A stretch of 64,000 nucleotides of DNA from Hypomesus transpacificus (lineage: Eukaryota; Chordata; Actinopteri; Osmeriformes; Osmeridae). A program made the position numbers and the translations under genes. Under the pieces are notes generated by a model that made no database searches, was not told where the DNA came from, and worked only from the letters and a program-made list of their open reading frames with translations. Positions 45,678 through 58,131 of this stretch are shown piece by piece (the stretch's first letter is position 1; each line of letters opens with the position of its first letter). The DNA is taken from NCBI RefSeq assembly GCF_021917145.1, contig NC_061075.1:4881013-4945012 (forward strand), in the 5' to 3' direction.

Positions 45678-48610
45678 CCCCCAGTGGAGGGAGAGGGAAC
45701 TGTGCCAAAGACCCGCTATCGGAGGGACCCTCCACTCAAGCTGCTGCTCAGGGAGAAGGATAGTGGATGTGAAAATACAATGTACTGATGGCTGTCATGA
45801 TCAAGGTCATACATGTTATCTTAATGTTCATTATCATATGCTTCAAATGGGCTCACTTTTGTTTTACAGGCATCTAGAGTCGATCGAGTATTTGAAGCGT
45901 CGTACCGTCCTAGCTTTATTTACTTAGTGAACGTGATTATATTGGAGTTTTTTATACAGAAATTTGAAATGGTATGTTTAAAACTTTTTTCACATTTTAT
46001 TAAATTGTTAGAAAAAAAATAAAAGCTAGCATAAACTAAAAACAAGCAGATCACTTGATTGCTGTGTTTTAAGTGGCCCCTATGATGTGATTTCATATAA
46101 TTAAGAACAGTTTCAAAAATAAGCACTCGTCAGACTTATTACACTGGAAGGTTGTCATACTGATCATATACAGGTTTGTGGTAGATCTAGCAAACCTAGG
46201 CCTAGAAATAAGTTGATTGAATTTTGGGAGTTTTTATCAAGTGTTTACAGCACATTCTTTAAGGTAATGAAAAGCTCCCAAAATATGAAATCAGTAAATT
46301 AGTGTTAGTATAAGTAAATGTCATGGTGATTTTATATGTAGGAACATTATGCATTACTAATATTGTATGTGTATTCTTATGTTTTGTAGAATTGTTTAAT
46401 TTTTGTAGAATTGTTTTTTTGTAAGATGTTTTTTTTAAATGACTGGAAAGAAATAATGAGTTTTTTTTCTTGTACAATCAAGCACACCACAATGAATGGG
46501 ATTCAAATGATTCATTACCAATAACGTATTTTGCAACAGCCATCCATGAGGTATTGATATAATTTAACACCCACTAACGTTGTGTCCCCCTTTTCGAATA
46601 ATGTATCGCCCTCTAGTGGGTAATAAGGGAATACCCAATAATTATGCATCATACGGCTACAACAGTACAAAATCTGTCATTCACACACAAATCATTTGAG
46701 GAGATACTATTAAAGGAGCAGAACACGTGAGAATGGTGACATCGCAAAATGTTTGATATCAGTATCATTTATTAACAGAAAAATACATTTTAGAAGTCAG
46801 GCACTACTCTGACATGTTTTTTACCTCATTTCTAAGTTAATAGTAGTTTACCCTTTGTGTGGGTGTAGTTTCTACTTGGACCAGGAGATGGCGTGCTTGG
46901 ATCACCTGCTCGTGAGGGCGTTGCAGCGTTCCTTCCTACAGCTCCAGAAGTTAGTCCACACTGTCCTCATAACGGGAGCTAAATGGCAGCGTGGCACAGC
47001 TGGTCCGGTTGTTGGCCCTGGGCAGCTGTGGACCCCCAACATTTCAAAGAAGTAGCCTTCCACCTATAACCCCACCACACGTATTTTCCATACATACACC
47101 TTGCATTTGCATTTCACCCATACCCCAGACACACTACTTTTCCCCCTTTAACCATCACCTTGTTTCCAGGCTTTCTCGCTTCACAAGAGAATGCCTGGTC
47201 GAAAAATCCCGCCACTCCGGTCCTTGGGGATACAGGTATATACTGATGCGCTTCATATCTGGATCTATTCACCAGACCTTCCCGCTCATACCCGGAGAAT
47301 TATCTGCCAGACTGGATTCCCATATTTCTTTCACATAATGTACACGTACCACCTTATCACTGTAGATTGTTTTCTAGATTGTATATCTGTTAGTTGTAGC
47401 ATGTCGGCTCTTGTGTGACAATGCCTTTGATCAAGTAGACTGTATTCGTCGACACATCAGTGGTGAAATGTGCATTCATATTTTCCATTATAAAATGGTT
47501 GTTTTATAAAATGTAAGAAACATTTTATTATAATAATGTTGCATGTTGATTTTATTTTATTTAAATAGTCTACCTATGGTTAAAACACAAGTCTCATTCA
47601 TTTTCACCAACATCATATTACATATCTTAAACAGTCGTGAGTGGAATGCATACTGTATAAGAGATTATATCCCAGGTCTATTTCAGTAATAATTGTTAAA
47701 CTAGAGCAATGATCCTACAGTAGCCTCCTAAAGGGCTATGTCTAACAGTCACTTACAAAAAGCACACGTCCACATGTGATTTCCAATTTCAGCTTGGTTA
47801 ATAAGCCCCCCTGTGTTGATGAGCGAGAATAAACACAGAATACCATGTGGCAGATAGTTTGAAAAAAACTTTATTTTTCTTTCCAGCAGCCACATAGGAA
47901 ATCCCCCAAACCAGGATGATCAAAATAGATTCTGAGCTCTGTCTCTTTGCATTGCCTCGACAAGCCTTTGGGGTTGATCAAATAAATAATAAACATGCAC
48001 TCAGCATATCTAGCTACATCCTTTGTGACGGTTGGCTGTGTAAAACTGGGCCACAGTTGCATTCATTGTTCTGTGAGCTTTTCCACACAGTTAAACCCAC
48101 CGACAGCAATGAATGTTGATTGTGACCTTTGCTGAGGTTGGAGGCCGAAGTCATCCACCAAGTTGTTTGGGGGGGTGGGGGTGGGGGGGGGGGCAATACT
48201 TGGCGAGCAGGGGCGGAGCGGACATCAAGAAGTGTGTGTGTGTTATTTGTGTGAGAGAGAGAGAACACGGCCACAATTTGTGGGTGTGCTGGAGTATGTG
48301 ATCATTGGGAGCGACAAGAGCTGGCCACAGGGTACAATCAACGGTCGATGGTTTTTTCAATTTAGCTGAAACTCACCGACAGCGTTGAATGTTCACCGGG
48401 GCGAACACAGACCTGATGGTGAGCCTGGCTGACAAGCTGCTTAAACATTCAGAGGAGGTGAGGTGGCATAGTGACTGCCTGGAACTCGACCTCATACCCG
48501 ACTCTGTTCCTCTCTCGTGCCGCCTCTCTCTCACCATCTCTCTTTCTTTCTCTCTCTCTCGCTGTCTATCTTCATATCTCTCTCGCTATCTGTCTCTCTT
48601 GTTATCTCTC
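45678..48610. other. ankle1 3' UTR and intergenic DNA
   Basis: After the probable 3' end there is about 2.5 kb of A+T-rich sequence without a recognised gene. A GC-richer patch at 46880-47060 has short frames but no homology that I can see. A G-rich tract lies at 48170-48192 and a GA tract at 48254-48264. Confidence 0.5.
46018..46023 (+). terminator. Candidate ankle1 polyadenylation signal
   Basis: AATAAA lies 341 bases after the ankle1 stop codon, at the end of an A run. Confidence 0.5.
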
Positions 48611-49167
48611 TCAGAGCCGAAAGAACACAACAAAGACATTGCTTTTATCTGTAATGACTTATACGGTTATTCGTCAGAAGGCACCATTTTAGCACTTATC
48701 AGAGAACAACATTTAAGACCCCATCATAACATACTTTTCTTAGGTTCCTTACCTGATATAGCAAGGTTTAAGATTAAAGGATGAGCATTTGAACTTTCAC
48801 CTTTTCTCTCTCGGTATCCTTTCACACATCCTTAAACTGTGGAGACAAAAACGAGATTGTCGAGTATTTAAACTGGTTTGGATTTATGAAACCCAATTCA
48901 TGACAACATCTTTGCACAGGAATGTGTACAGGAAGAATTACATTTCCCTTCAAAACGTTTTACTTGAAACCAGGATTCAAGTTTCTGTACATTTGTCGAA
49001 TGTGCTTCATTCTGGGTAAACAACAGTTAGACACATTCTATTCGATTTGTGCCTTGTGCTTTACTGGGCGGCACGATTTTTCTGGTTTTAAAGAGATGAT
49101 AATTTCAGCAACACCTTCAATGAAACACCTTAAGGCCGAAAAATTGATAAAAATAATTAATCCCTAA
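48611..49167 (+). pseudogene. Cluster of decayed reading frames of unknown origin
   Basis: A frame open to a stop at 48782-48784, directly after a CT microsatellite, is followed without a gap by two overlapping frames in other phases (48789-49019 and 48922-49167). The last is open upstream to 48793 apart from one TGA near 48898. All have an aromatic-, Lys- and Ile-rich composition that looks like real protein, and the last ends ...HLKAEKLIKIINP. The last frame has cysteine pairs (CRMC, CALC). This looks like one gene broken by frameshifts, perhaps from a mobile or foreign element. I recognise no family and assign no function. Chance open frames are the alternative. Confidence 0.3.
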
Positions 49168-50126
49168 AAGAGTACAGTATTGTGATCAAAATGATCTCCA
49201 TTTAATCTTTAGTCTTACTGGTCTCGTGTCTCCAAGGCAAAGCCTCATGTCACATGTAGTTCTACAAAAACCTGTCAAGGCAGCAAAATACATTTCTTAT
49301 TTTTGCTCAGGGTAGCTGTTGAGGGGAAGTCATCTCGAAAGTCCTGACTCATTCTGGGTTTGGTAAACATAGTCCATGAGAGAGAGGGGGGTGGTTTTTG
49401 TGGTTTGTTGGCAAGAGAGCTACCTTGGCTGAGCAGGATTGGTAGATTGAGAGAGCTGTAACTCAGGGCATCATCACTAGCTCAGAATGACACAGCACCG
49501 GACTCTAAGAAACTGCTGACTCATCCAGACTGATAACATTTGGAGTTTCACTATGACTAGCAGGGGTTCACGAGAACAGAAGTCCTAGCATTAATGCCAG
49601 TAAAGAAGCATTAGACTTGTGTGCACTTATTATTTGATGGTGTGAATCCTGTTTGAAGTTACTGTACAGTTTCATGAAGCCCATCATTGTTGACAGAGTA
49701 GACATGAATGAGTAGGGACGTTTTGCTCCCTTCAGTCAGTTTGCATAACAGCAATGGCCATATCTCCATCCTGTTTGACTCAAAGAGAGAGAAGCTTAGC
49801 CTTCGGAGAAAAACTCCCAAAAGCTAGCATCAACTGGACTTTAAAAGACTGCCTACATGTAACCCCAAAAAAGCACAGTCTTTGCTGCAGGGGCTGCAAA
49901 CAACTAACAAGCCATGGTGGTGCTCCAAAGGTTCTGTGACTGACATTACCCGAATTGGCCAAAGAGGATGGAAGAAGTTCTTGTAGGTCCAAAACTGCCT
50001 GAGGACAGGGGTGACGCTGGTGTCTGCCGAGTGGCTGTCCAGAAGACCTTGGACAAGGGCTCTGGGCTGATGACCTAGCCCTAATCTGAGTGACAAGGCT
50101 GGTCGTCGCCTTGGATAAATCAAGGC

Positions 50127-50152
50127 GGGGGGGGGGGGGGGGGGGGGGGGGG
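50127..50152. repeat. 26-base G homopolymer
   Basis: 26 consecutive G after CAAGGC. The length is assembly-sensitive. Confidence 0.95.
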
Positions 50153-50679
50153 ACTAGTCTGCATGGGGCTGTAGGTCGGTGTGTATGTGTTTGTGAAGGA
50201 TTCAGACAAGATGGCCTAAATGGAACAGGGACGCGGTACATTGATTATTGGTTTGGTGACTCGTATCATACGAATAAAATAGGGTTGAGGCTGCAACCCT
50301 AAGAAATCTCTGTAAAGTTTTCCAAGGGAAAAGAAATGAAATGCGAGCCGGATAATCTCAGTAGCGCTAGATATCACTAGTGCCGACGCTCAAACTCCAG
50401 AGTGACAAATCATACCTTGATCAAGTTACAAAAAAATAACAAAAGACCTGTCTGCATATGGATATATCAGTAGAGTTAGAGTGTGAATTATTTTGAGTAT
50501 TTTACAGCCTATGATCACCTTACGGAAAAAAGAGGGGTTCATGTAACCCAAAATAGCAATTTAGCCACAAATACATACTTTTTTTGGTTTTCAAATGTCT
50601 TTACAACTGGTTTTAAACAGTAAACACAATACACGATGAACCAGTTTCAGACCAGGTTTGTTTCCACATCTTCCCCCTC

Positions 50680-50680
<1 letters not shown>

Positions 50681-50759
<79 letters not shown>

Positions 50760-50780
50760 TCCTCTTTCTTTCTTTCTTTC
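50681..50780. repeat. TTTC tetranucleotide microsatellite
   Basis: About 20 uninterrupted CTTT units to 50760, then a CC interruption and a few more units. Confidence 0.97.
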
Positions 50781-52732
50781 TCGCTCTTTCTAATAAAGAC
50801 ACACACAATTCCAAGTATGCTTTGAGGTTTTGACTTTTGCCTGCAGGTACAGACTAGCGAAGCTTTGCCTGTCTGCAGATACTATACACTACGTGATCTG
50901 TTTAGCTCCAGTCTTAATGCTCACCTGCCACGCGCCTCTGAGAGTGTGTGTGTCAGGATTCTTCTGGCGTCCTCCATCTCCTCACAGCAAGAATTGCATC
51001 TTCAACGTCCATCATCTGCAAACGCACACAGGTTCACAGACAAACAAACAGGTGGGGGAAAATGAATACATTGTGATTTTGACACCACATTTTACAGTTC
51101 AACTCCACAGTCGAACCGTAGGGTTTGGAACATTTTACAGTTCATAGTTCACACAGGACACACACTCACGCCACAAACCGTGACAGGCTGTCTTTGCCAA
51201 GTGTGATTACAGTCATTAAGGACAGAGATCTGCAGTGGGGAAGGGTGCAAAGGATGGGGAGGACAGACTGGGCCCGCCTCCCTCACCCTGACAGGGAGAG
51301 CAGAGGGCTAGGGCTGGGGGGGGACTGAAACAGCCTTCCTCTGTCAGCCTATGGGTGTCCCACAGAAACAACCGTCCTCCACGAGCCTACAGGCTTGCCT
51401 GCGCTAATCCCCTAGCTAGCGCTAACGAATCAGAATTCCGCAGACACGTTGCCTCGTCCATGTGTGCCACATTGCTGAAGTGATGAAACGGAGGTAGGCA
51501 GACAGACATGCGCTCCCCTTTGCTAGTCTGACAGTAGGGGGCCATCGGCATTTGCAGCCTCCGTTTTCATATTTGTTACACGACAAGAGAAACTGAGTGA
51601 GAGCAACTCGGAGAGCAACTCGGAGTGAAACTCGCGTTCGCGCACGTGTGAAGAAACGGACGGAAACGAGGAGAGGGACTCCACGCTGAGTGAATAATAA
51701 CCTGCACCATTATTATCCTAATCAGCATTTTTCAGCCCGCGCCCGTCTTTCAACGCAATAATTCCAGTATCGTTTACAGTGGTGCGGCCTTAACGTGAAC
51801 ATCAATATTCCTCCATTAGCTATCTCTTCTGAGGGGTTTAACAGCTCCAGTGTCAGATATATGTTCACACTACACACTCACGCTACACTTATATATATAT
51901 AACCATCCATTTGGAGTGACTTGTTGGACACTGTATCAAGAATAATCAGGGGTATCGGTGCCAGTGGAAAACTGGTTGGTACACAACACGTCATAGACTT
52001 TTGAGGTTGGGATGAACTGGTGCGATGAGGGCACACCTGTTTGTGGTGTGAGATAATTAGTAGCTCCATGTAGTTATGTTAAATACACACACACAAACAC
52101 ACTCAAACATTAATACACACACATTCACACATTCATCCACATTCATAGACACAAAACCACAGACACAAATTAATCTGGAACACAAACCAACAAGACAACA
52201 AGAATCACACCTCAGCTGCAAAATCATGTTTCACCCCCAAAGCCTTTATATCTACAGCAGAGGCCTTGTTACCCTCCTTCGTAGCAGCACCAGGCCTCTC
52301 TCTCTCTGTCTATGTCTCTCTCTCCGTCTATGTCTCTCTGCCTCTCTCCTTTCATCGTTTCCTTCTCTCTTCCCCTTCATAACACAGCACCAGGCTTCTT
52401 TCGCTCTCCATTATAATTGCAGATGTGAATTAATGGGGGCCCAACTTTGATAGTTTTATGCACATCAAACAGATCTCAACAGGACCAAAATGAGAAGCAG
52501 ACTAGGGAGAGATGGAGACACAGAGCCGGGGAGAGAAGGAAAGGCTACACACTCCGATTGGGGAAGGTACACTGTGTTCCATACAATATGTGTGTACACA
52601 GACGATACAGTATGGATGTCTCTTGGTTACACGAGTTATGATTAAAATCAGGTGATCTTGATTTGACAGGCTGAAGATCTTACCGTCGGTGGTGCCATCG
52701 AGGTTTATGTGGTGAAGACCGCAGACACTGCT

Positions 52733-52780
52733 GCATGTGTGTGTGTGTGTGTGTGTGTGGGTGTGTGTGTGTGTGTGTGT
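52733..52780. repeat. GT microsatellite
   Basis: TGTG units with one GGGTG interruption. Confidence 0.95.
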
Positions 52781-53770
52781 CTTCCATTTCTGCACCTAAG
52801 GGGGAAAACACAGACAAGAGAAACAAAGGGATTAACTTAGGTGTGCTATTATACACAGTATCATTAAGCAGTCATGTTGAGACAAACACACACACACACA
52901 GACTCGCAGGATTGTGAAAAATGGATAAACGCAACAGAAGGATTTACTTAAAAAAACATTTAATAATCAAACCCCTTTATTACGCTTACTATAAATACCC
53001 TCTTATAATATTCCATCATTGCTTTGAGTTGAATATTGTGGCCACTGAGATTCAGGTCTCCAGAACAGGAAGATGTAACATAAACCTTTATAAAACAACC
53101 CTTCCACCCAAAGAAAGTTGACGGTTTTCTTGCGAGGTATGTTGTGTCTACTCAAAACCACACGGAACATCATGGGTGGTCTGAAGAGACAGTGGTAAGA
53201 AACTGTTCTCTGTTAACCATACAAAAAGACATCCTTATTCATTTTAGACCCATGCAAGTAAAGTTAGTTTGTTTTTAAGTACATGGATGAAGTGTGCCTC
53301 GTCCCACTCAATCTAAGTTGGGCTTTTAATTCAACAGATGCGTACAAATGTACACACAAAGCCAGAAAAACCCCCAGCCAAATGCAGAACAGTTTGGTGC
53401 CATAATAGTGCCACTACACTTTTAATCTCTGTTCCTATTTTTTTTTAAGGGGCAAAATATGGATTTGCAGGTACCAGTGAATCCTCTCTCTGCTATTTAA
53501 ATGGTTTCACGAACAGAGAGACGGAACAAGGATTGACCTTGGCTTGGTGGGGAAATTGCCTCCATTGTTCACAGCTCACTTTGATGTTAAATATGACTGG
53601 GGAGTGCAATAGTTGCAGCACTTATATTAAGCTTCTTTTGACAGCAGTGACTCGTCTCCTACTCTCTCTACCCTCCTTCTTCGTTCTCCATCTCCCCCTT
53701 ACTATACTCTCCCTCTTCCAATTCTCTCTCCTCTCTCCCACCTCCTTCTCAAGCTATTTCCCTGTTTCTC

Positions 53771-54108
53771 TCCCTCCCTCCCTCCCTCCCTCCCTCCCTC
53801 CCTCCCTCCCTCCCTCCCTCCCTCCCTCCCTCCCTCCCTCCCTCCCTCCCTCCCTCCCTCCCTCCCTCTTTCTCTCTCTTTCCCTGTCTCTCTTCCATCT
53901 CAACTCCAGTGAACGAGCTCTTGCTCCTGTTTCTCTCTCTCTCTCCCTCCCTGTTTCTCTCTCTCCCTCCCTGTTTCTCTCTCTCTCTCTCCCTCCCTGT
54001 CTCTCTCTCTCTCCCCCTCTCCCTCTTCCTCCCTCCCTCCCTCCCTGTCTCTCTCTCTCTTTCCCTGTCTCTCTTCCATCTCAACTCCAGTGAACGAGCT
54101 CTTGCTCC
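53771..54108. repeat. CCCT microsatellite followed by a 181-bp duplication
   Basis: About 25 CCCT units (53771-53868) are followed by two identical 48-bp copies (53880-53927 and 54061-54108) containing CATCTCAACTCCAGTGAACG and ending at TTGCTCC. They are separated by CT-rich slippage sequence. The arrangement points to replication slippage or unequal exchange anchored in the pyrimidine tract. Confidence 0.9.
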
Positions 54109-54910
54109 AAAGCTGCGGAGGGCATTTCTTCATTAGGGCTCCGTGCGGACTGGCCAATTCATTCTCTCATTAGCAGATACGTTGTGTGAGCATGCTGCAC
54201 GCTACATTAACAATGAGGCGACCACCCACGCGTTCATGCCCTCTCAGACAAACTAGTAGACAATAAGGACGCTCCACTAACTAAATGAGGGAACTCGCTC
54301 CAATAAAAAGGAAGAGAGAATCAAGAATTAAATGTGGCAGTCTGGGGGAAACACACTGAGCCCATGCTCGCGAGTTCAGCGGAAGACGCCATTCGTCTGG
54401 TTCAGGGGCCCCCAGATGAAGGCCTCAGTGCTTGGGCACAGTACGTGAACATAATAATGGGGGGGGACTGTTCCGGACTCACTTCTGGAGTGAAGGCAGC
54501 ATGTCACATTTGCTAGACTGTAGACTGTAAAAGATAGAAAAAAACACGTCTGCACAAATAGCCATCTATCTCGTGACAAATACACAGGTGTGAGACATCC
54601 CTCAACAGGATAACATGTCCTATGAGTCACACTCTACAGTCATTTCTCATTCATATTTCTTTTTCGTTATGTACAATCAACCAGCTAGCAGTTAAAAGGG
54701 AGCAGCAGCAGTGTTTTAAGGACAGAAAAGACCTGGTTTCTACAGTATCTTGTATTACCATTGTGAGTGTACTGTAGCACTGTAGTGTTTACTACCTTGT
54801 GTGTTCTAAGCCTTCTATATGGTGACCAGTGTAGTGTGTAGTGCCTGTACTGTACTGGGTTTTACCCTCCCTCATGTGTGTATTGTAGCTACATAATGGT
54901 GTGTCGTATT

Positions 54911-55063
54911 GCATTTACATTTAGTAATTTTAGCAGACGCTCTTATCCAGAGCGACATACAGTAAGTACAGAACCCAAGGATACATCGTCATTTGGCCGG
55001 GAATCGAACCAACAACCTTCTGATTGATAGTCCGACTCCCTGACCGCTCAGCCATCTGATCCC
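54911..55063 (-). repeat. tRNA-derived SINE with L2-type tail, near full length
   Basis: On the minus strand the head reads GGGATCAGATGGCTGAGCGG (A box TGGCTGAGCGG). Then come GACTATCAATCAGAAGGTTG and the B box GGTTCGATTCC, resembling a tRNA with a long variable region. The tail has CTCTGGATAAGAGCGTCTGC, then AAATTACTAAATGTAAATGC. Head and tail match the deleted copy at 8411-8567. This is a retroposed element, not a tRNA gene. Confidence 0.85.
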
Positions 55064-58000
55064 ATCTGTCTTGCAGTGCATGTTGTAATTTTGTGCGGGT
55101 ATTATTTGTGTGATGTGCTGTAGTGTGTAGTATTGTAGTACTGGAGTGTGTTCGACTGCAGTTAGTAGTACTGGAGTGTTTTGTACTGTATCTTAGTTTT
55201 GTAGTATGTGTCCTACTGTAATTATAAGTATTGTCCAATAATGTGTGTTCTACAATAATGTATGTTGTTATAACTTATAACAATGAACTGTCTAGCTATT
55301 AAGTGGCGTGGTAGTGTGCATTCTGTTGTAGCATGTAGTATTCCAGTGTTAAGTCTACCCTGGTACCATGACTTGAGTAGCATGGCGTGTGTTGTAAAAC
55401 CGGTATGTTAACGTGGACCACCCAGAGCACTCATCCAAACATCCCCCTCCTTCAAAGTCTTAATTGTCTCCATCCTCTGGGCAGCCCTTCATCTTAAAAC
55501 ATATCCAAACTACCCCCACTGATGGTACACCTCATATATACAGTAAGGGATGGGCCTTAAGCTTGATGCATGTATACTTTAAGCCGTCGAACTTGGACAA
55601 ATAAACTTCGTAAAGAGCTTGTTGTTTACCAATTATCATGGATTCCCCAGTTCGGGAATGTGTGCTTTTCACTGCACCAATTCGCTGTAACAAGAATAGT
55701 TGAACTTTTGTTGTAACTGTGCAGGACTAAACCATTGACTTGCTTCAAAGGGGCGTAAAATACCTACCATATCAAACAGTGTGCAGAGGTAAACTCTGAG
55801 ATGAAAGAGTGGGATACACACACACACACACACACACAAAACACACACAGTTATAAAAGAACTGTCTGGGAAAGGGAGGGGGTTGTTGTGACTACACATG
55901 CCTGTTCAGGGTCTGTAATTTTAAGACGGCAAAATCAGGGGCAGCCAAATACAGGCTGGGGAGACTAAGGAGGTAGGACCCGAATCATCCATCTGCCAGC
56001 TTTCCGCCTTTGATCCTTTGCCCGCTGCTCTCTGTGTTCTTGTTTTGAAATGAATACTTTAGATGCTTCACTAGAACACAATGAAATTCCACTGTACAAA
56101 AAAAAAGTCCCGGAAAGCCACCGCAGAAGTGCATTTTAAATGCGAGGCACAAATTCGAGTAAAAGACGAGAAGAAAACTTCCTCCATCTCCTCTCCTCGT
56201 CCCAGAAATCTGCCAACCTCCAGGCTGGAGTATTAATCTGTCTCTGTTGTCGTTTAGCCCAGATGCTATCAGAACACCATTTATTCCATGCAGTGAGGCT
56301 AATGACCCTGAACTGATGCAAGGAGCTCCCAGGCCGCAGTGCGAGGTAAGGTAAGTAACCCAATACATTCGGAGCTCGCTAATGAGAGCGAAGGGGCAAG
56401 GCTACTTCACCAAGTTAGCCCCGACAGTTGCACTGAGGTTCCCCAGAGCCACTCTCTCACAGAGTCCTACAGTGCTCGCACGCCCCTCACACAAACACAG
56501 AAACAGCGACACATAGCTCACGCACGCACACACGGGACAGCAAGGAGGGTGGAGAGCCGCCATTTTAGATTCAGTCAACTGGCTCTGATGGGAAACGGCA
56601 GGGAACCCGCTCCTCTAACCTTATTTGATTCCGGTGGAGCCTGACTGAATCTTTCACTGTGTGTAGATGCGTGCAAGAGAACAGGGTACAGTGTGCAAGA
56701 GGGTACGTGGCAGTGCGTGTGTGTGTGTGTGTATGTTTGGGAGAAACATCATGTGCGTGTGTGCTCGTGCGCGTCGACGTAAAGCTTCCAAGGGAAGCCT
56801 AATGCTAGCTCTTATCGACACCCAGCAGTGAATACGAGCCTTTGTCTCCACTCACGGGCATTAGAGGAGGCTTAGGGGCTGCGGTCTAAGCCTCTCTTTG
56901 ACTGCCACAGAGATGGAGAATAGAAAGGCACACCACTAGATATCTCGCATTGTACAGTACCAGCCTATGAGGCACCCCACATCCTCACCAAGCGACTGAA
57001 CTTCCACCAGTTCAGTCAAGACACTCGCGTATTGATTTAACCATTTACTGCCATGGAAACGGGTTTCGTCTTTGGCGGTGTGGTTCTCTCTGAGGGGATA
57101 TCTCCCTGCCTTGGAGCAGCTAGCATAGCACAAGTGCCTACAATAACAAGGCAGGGAGCATGGGATGTGAATCCCCGGTGGACAGGAAATCAAATCAACT
57201 TAGTGTTTAGCCCTTTTAACAAGGCAAGTGAAAGGGCTTCACAGAGCATTAACAACGTCTGGTGGTAATAATGCAGAAGGCAGTGTGGAGGACCTGGGGA
57301 TGGTGAAGGGTGGCATGGATTGCATAATAGGCATGTACAAAAACATAGCATTTGTGTTTCCGGTACAAACCGGTTTCAAGTACAAACCCTAAAGGAGAAA
57401 GCCTAGACCTTCATTTGAAGATGCTGTAAAGCAAATTCCATGATTTGCTTCTCAGTCATTCTCAACAATTTCACAAACTAGAAATGTTCCTCCCTCGACA
57501 ATCAATGGTTACTGTGAAAGGGCTAGCTGGAGTACGGCTTCTTAAACAAAACGAAAAAAGCCGTTTTTGAAATGAAAATGTTCTCTTCGGCGATTGTTAT
57601 CATTACGGTTTAGGCTTTCCAACTCTACCATACAATTCATTGGGGAGAACCATGCTAAACCATAAAGCGTTTTCCACTCATAACATTTCTCTCACTCCCT
57701 TTTTCCATCCCCCTCTTTTTCCCTTTAACCATTTTTCTCTATATACACCTCTGATTAACTTTCATTTCCCCTCTTTCACTTTTTCTCCACCTTCCCCATT
57801 TAATGTACACTTACCCTCCATAGCTCTTTACCCCTCTCTTTATCCTCTCCCTTCCCCTTAACTCCCTCCCTCCTTCCCTCTTTCTCTCTCAGGACCACTG
57901 CTCCTGCTGCCTTAAACAGAGGGCAGCCAGACGGTCAGGATTTAGCGTCGCTATTTAGCGGGCAGGTACAGTACATGCAATCCTTCACTGCAATTAGACA

Positions 58001-58069
58001 AGAGCCAGGAAGCACATGCACTTTATGACCTTATAAAGATGTTTAGAGTTGTCGCTCTCACCTCGCTCG

Positions 58070-58131
<62 letters not shown>

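Larger units (their letters stand above)
49168..54910. other. Intergenic DNA rich in simple repeats
   Basis: No supported gene. Simple repeats are listed separately. The unique blocks 51380-51850 and 54108-54300 contain ATTA/TAAT words and balanced composition, and could be conserved non-coding sequence, which cannot be tested here. Confidence 0.5.

Noticed and set aside
52684..52730. Minus-strand coding exon with donor CGACG|GTAAGAT, paired with 50950-51015
   Set aside because: Splice-like signals exist, but joining them gives a stop within four codons and neither piece shows homology. A non-coding transcript remains possible.
54990..55063. tRNA gene on the minus strand
   Set aside because: A and B boxes are present but the acceptor stem does not pair, and the copy carries a LINE-type tail, so it is a SINE.
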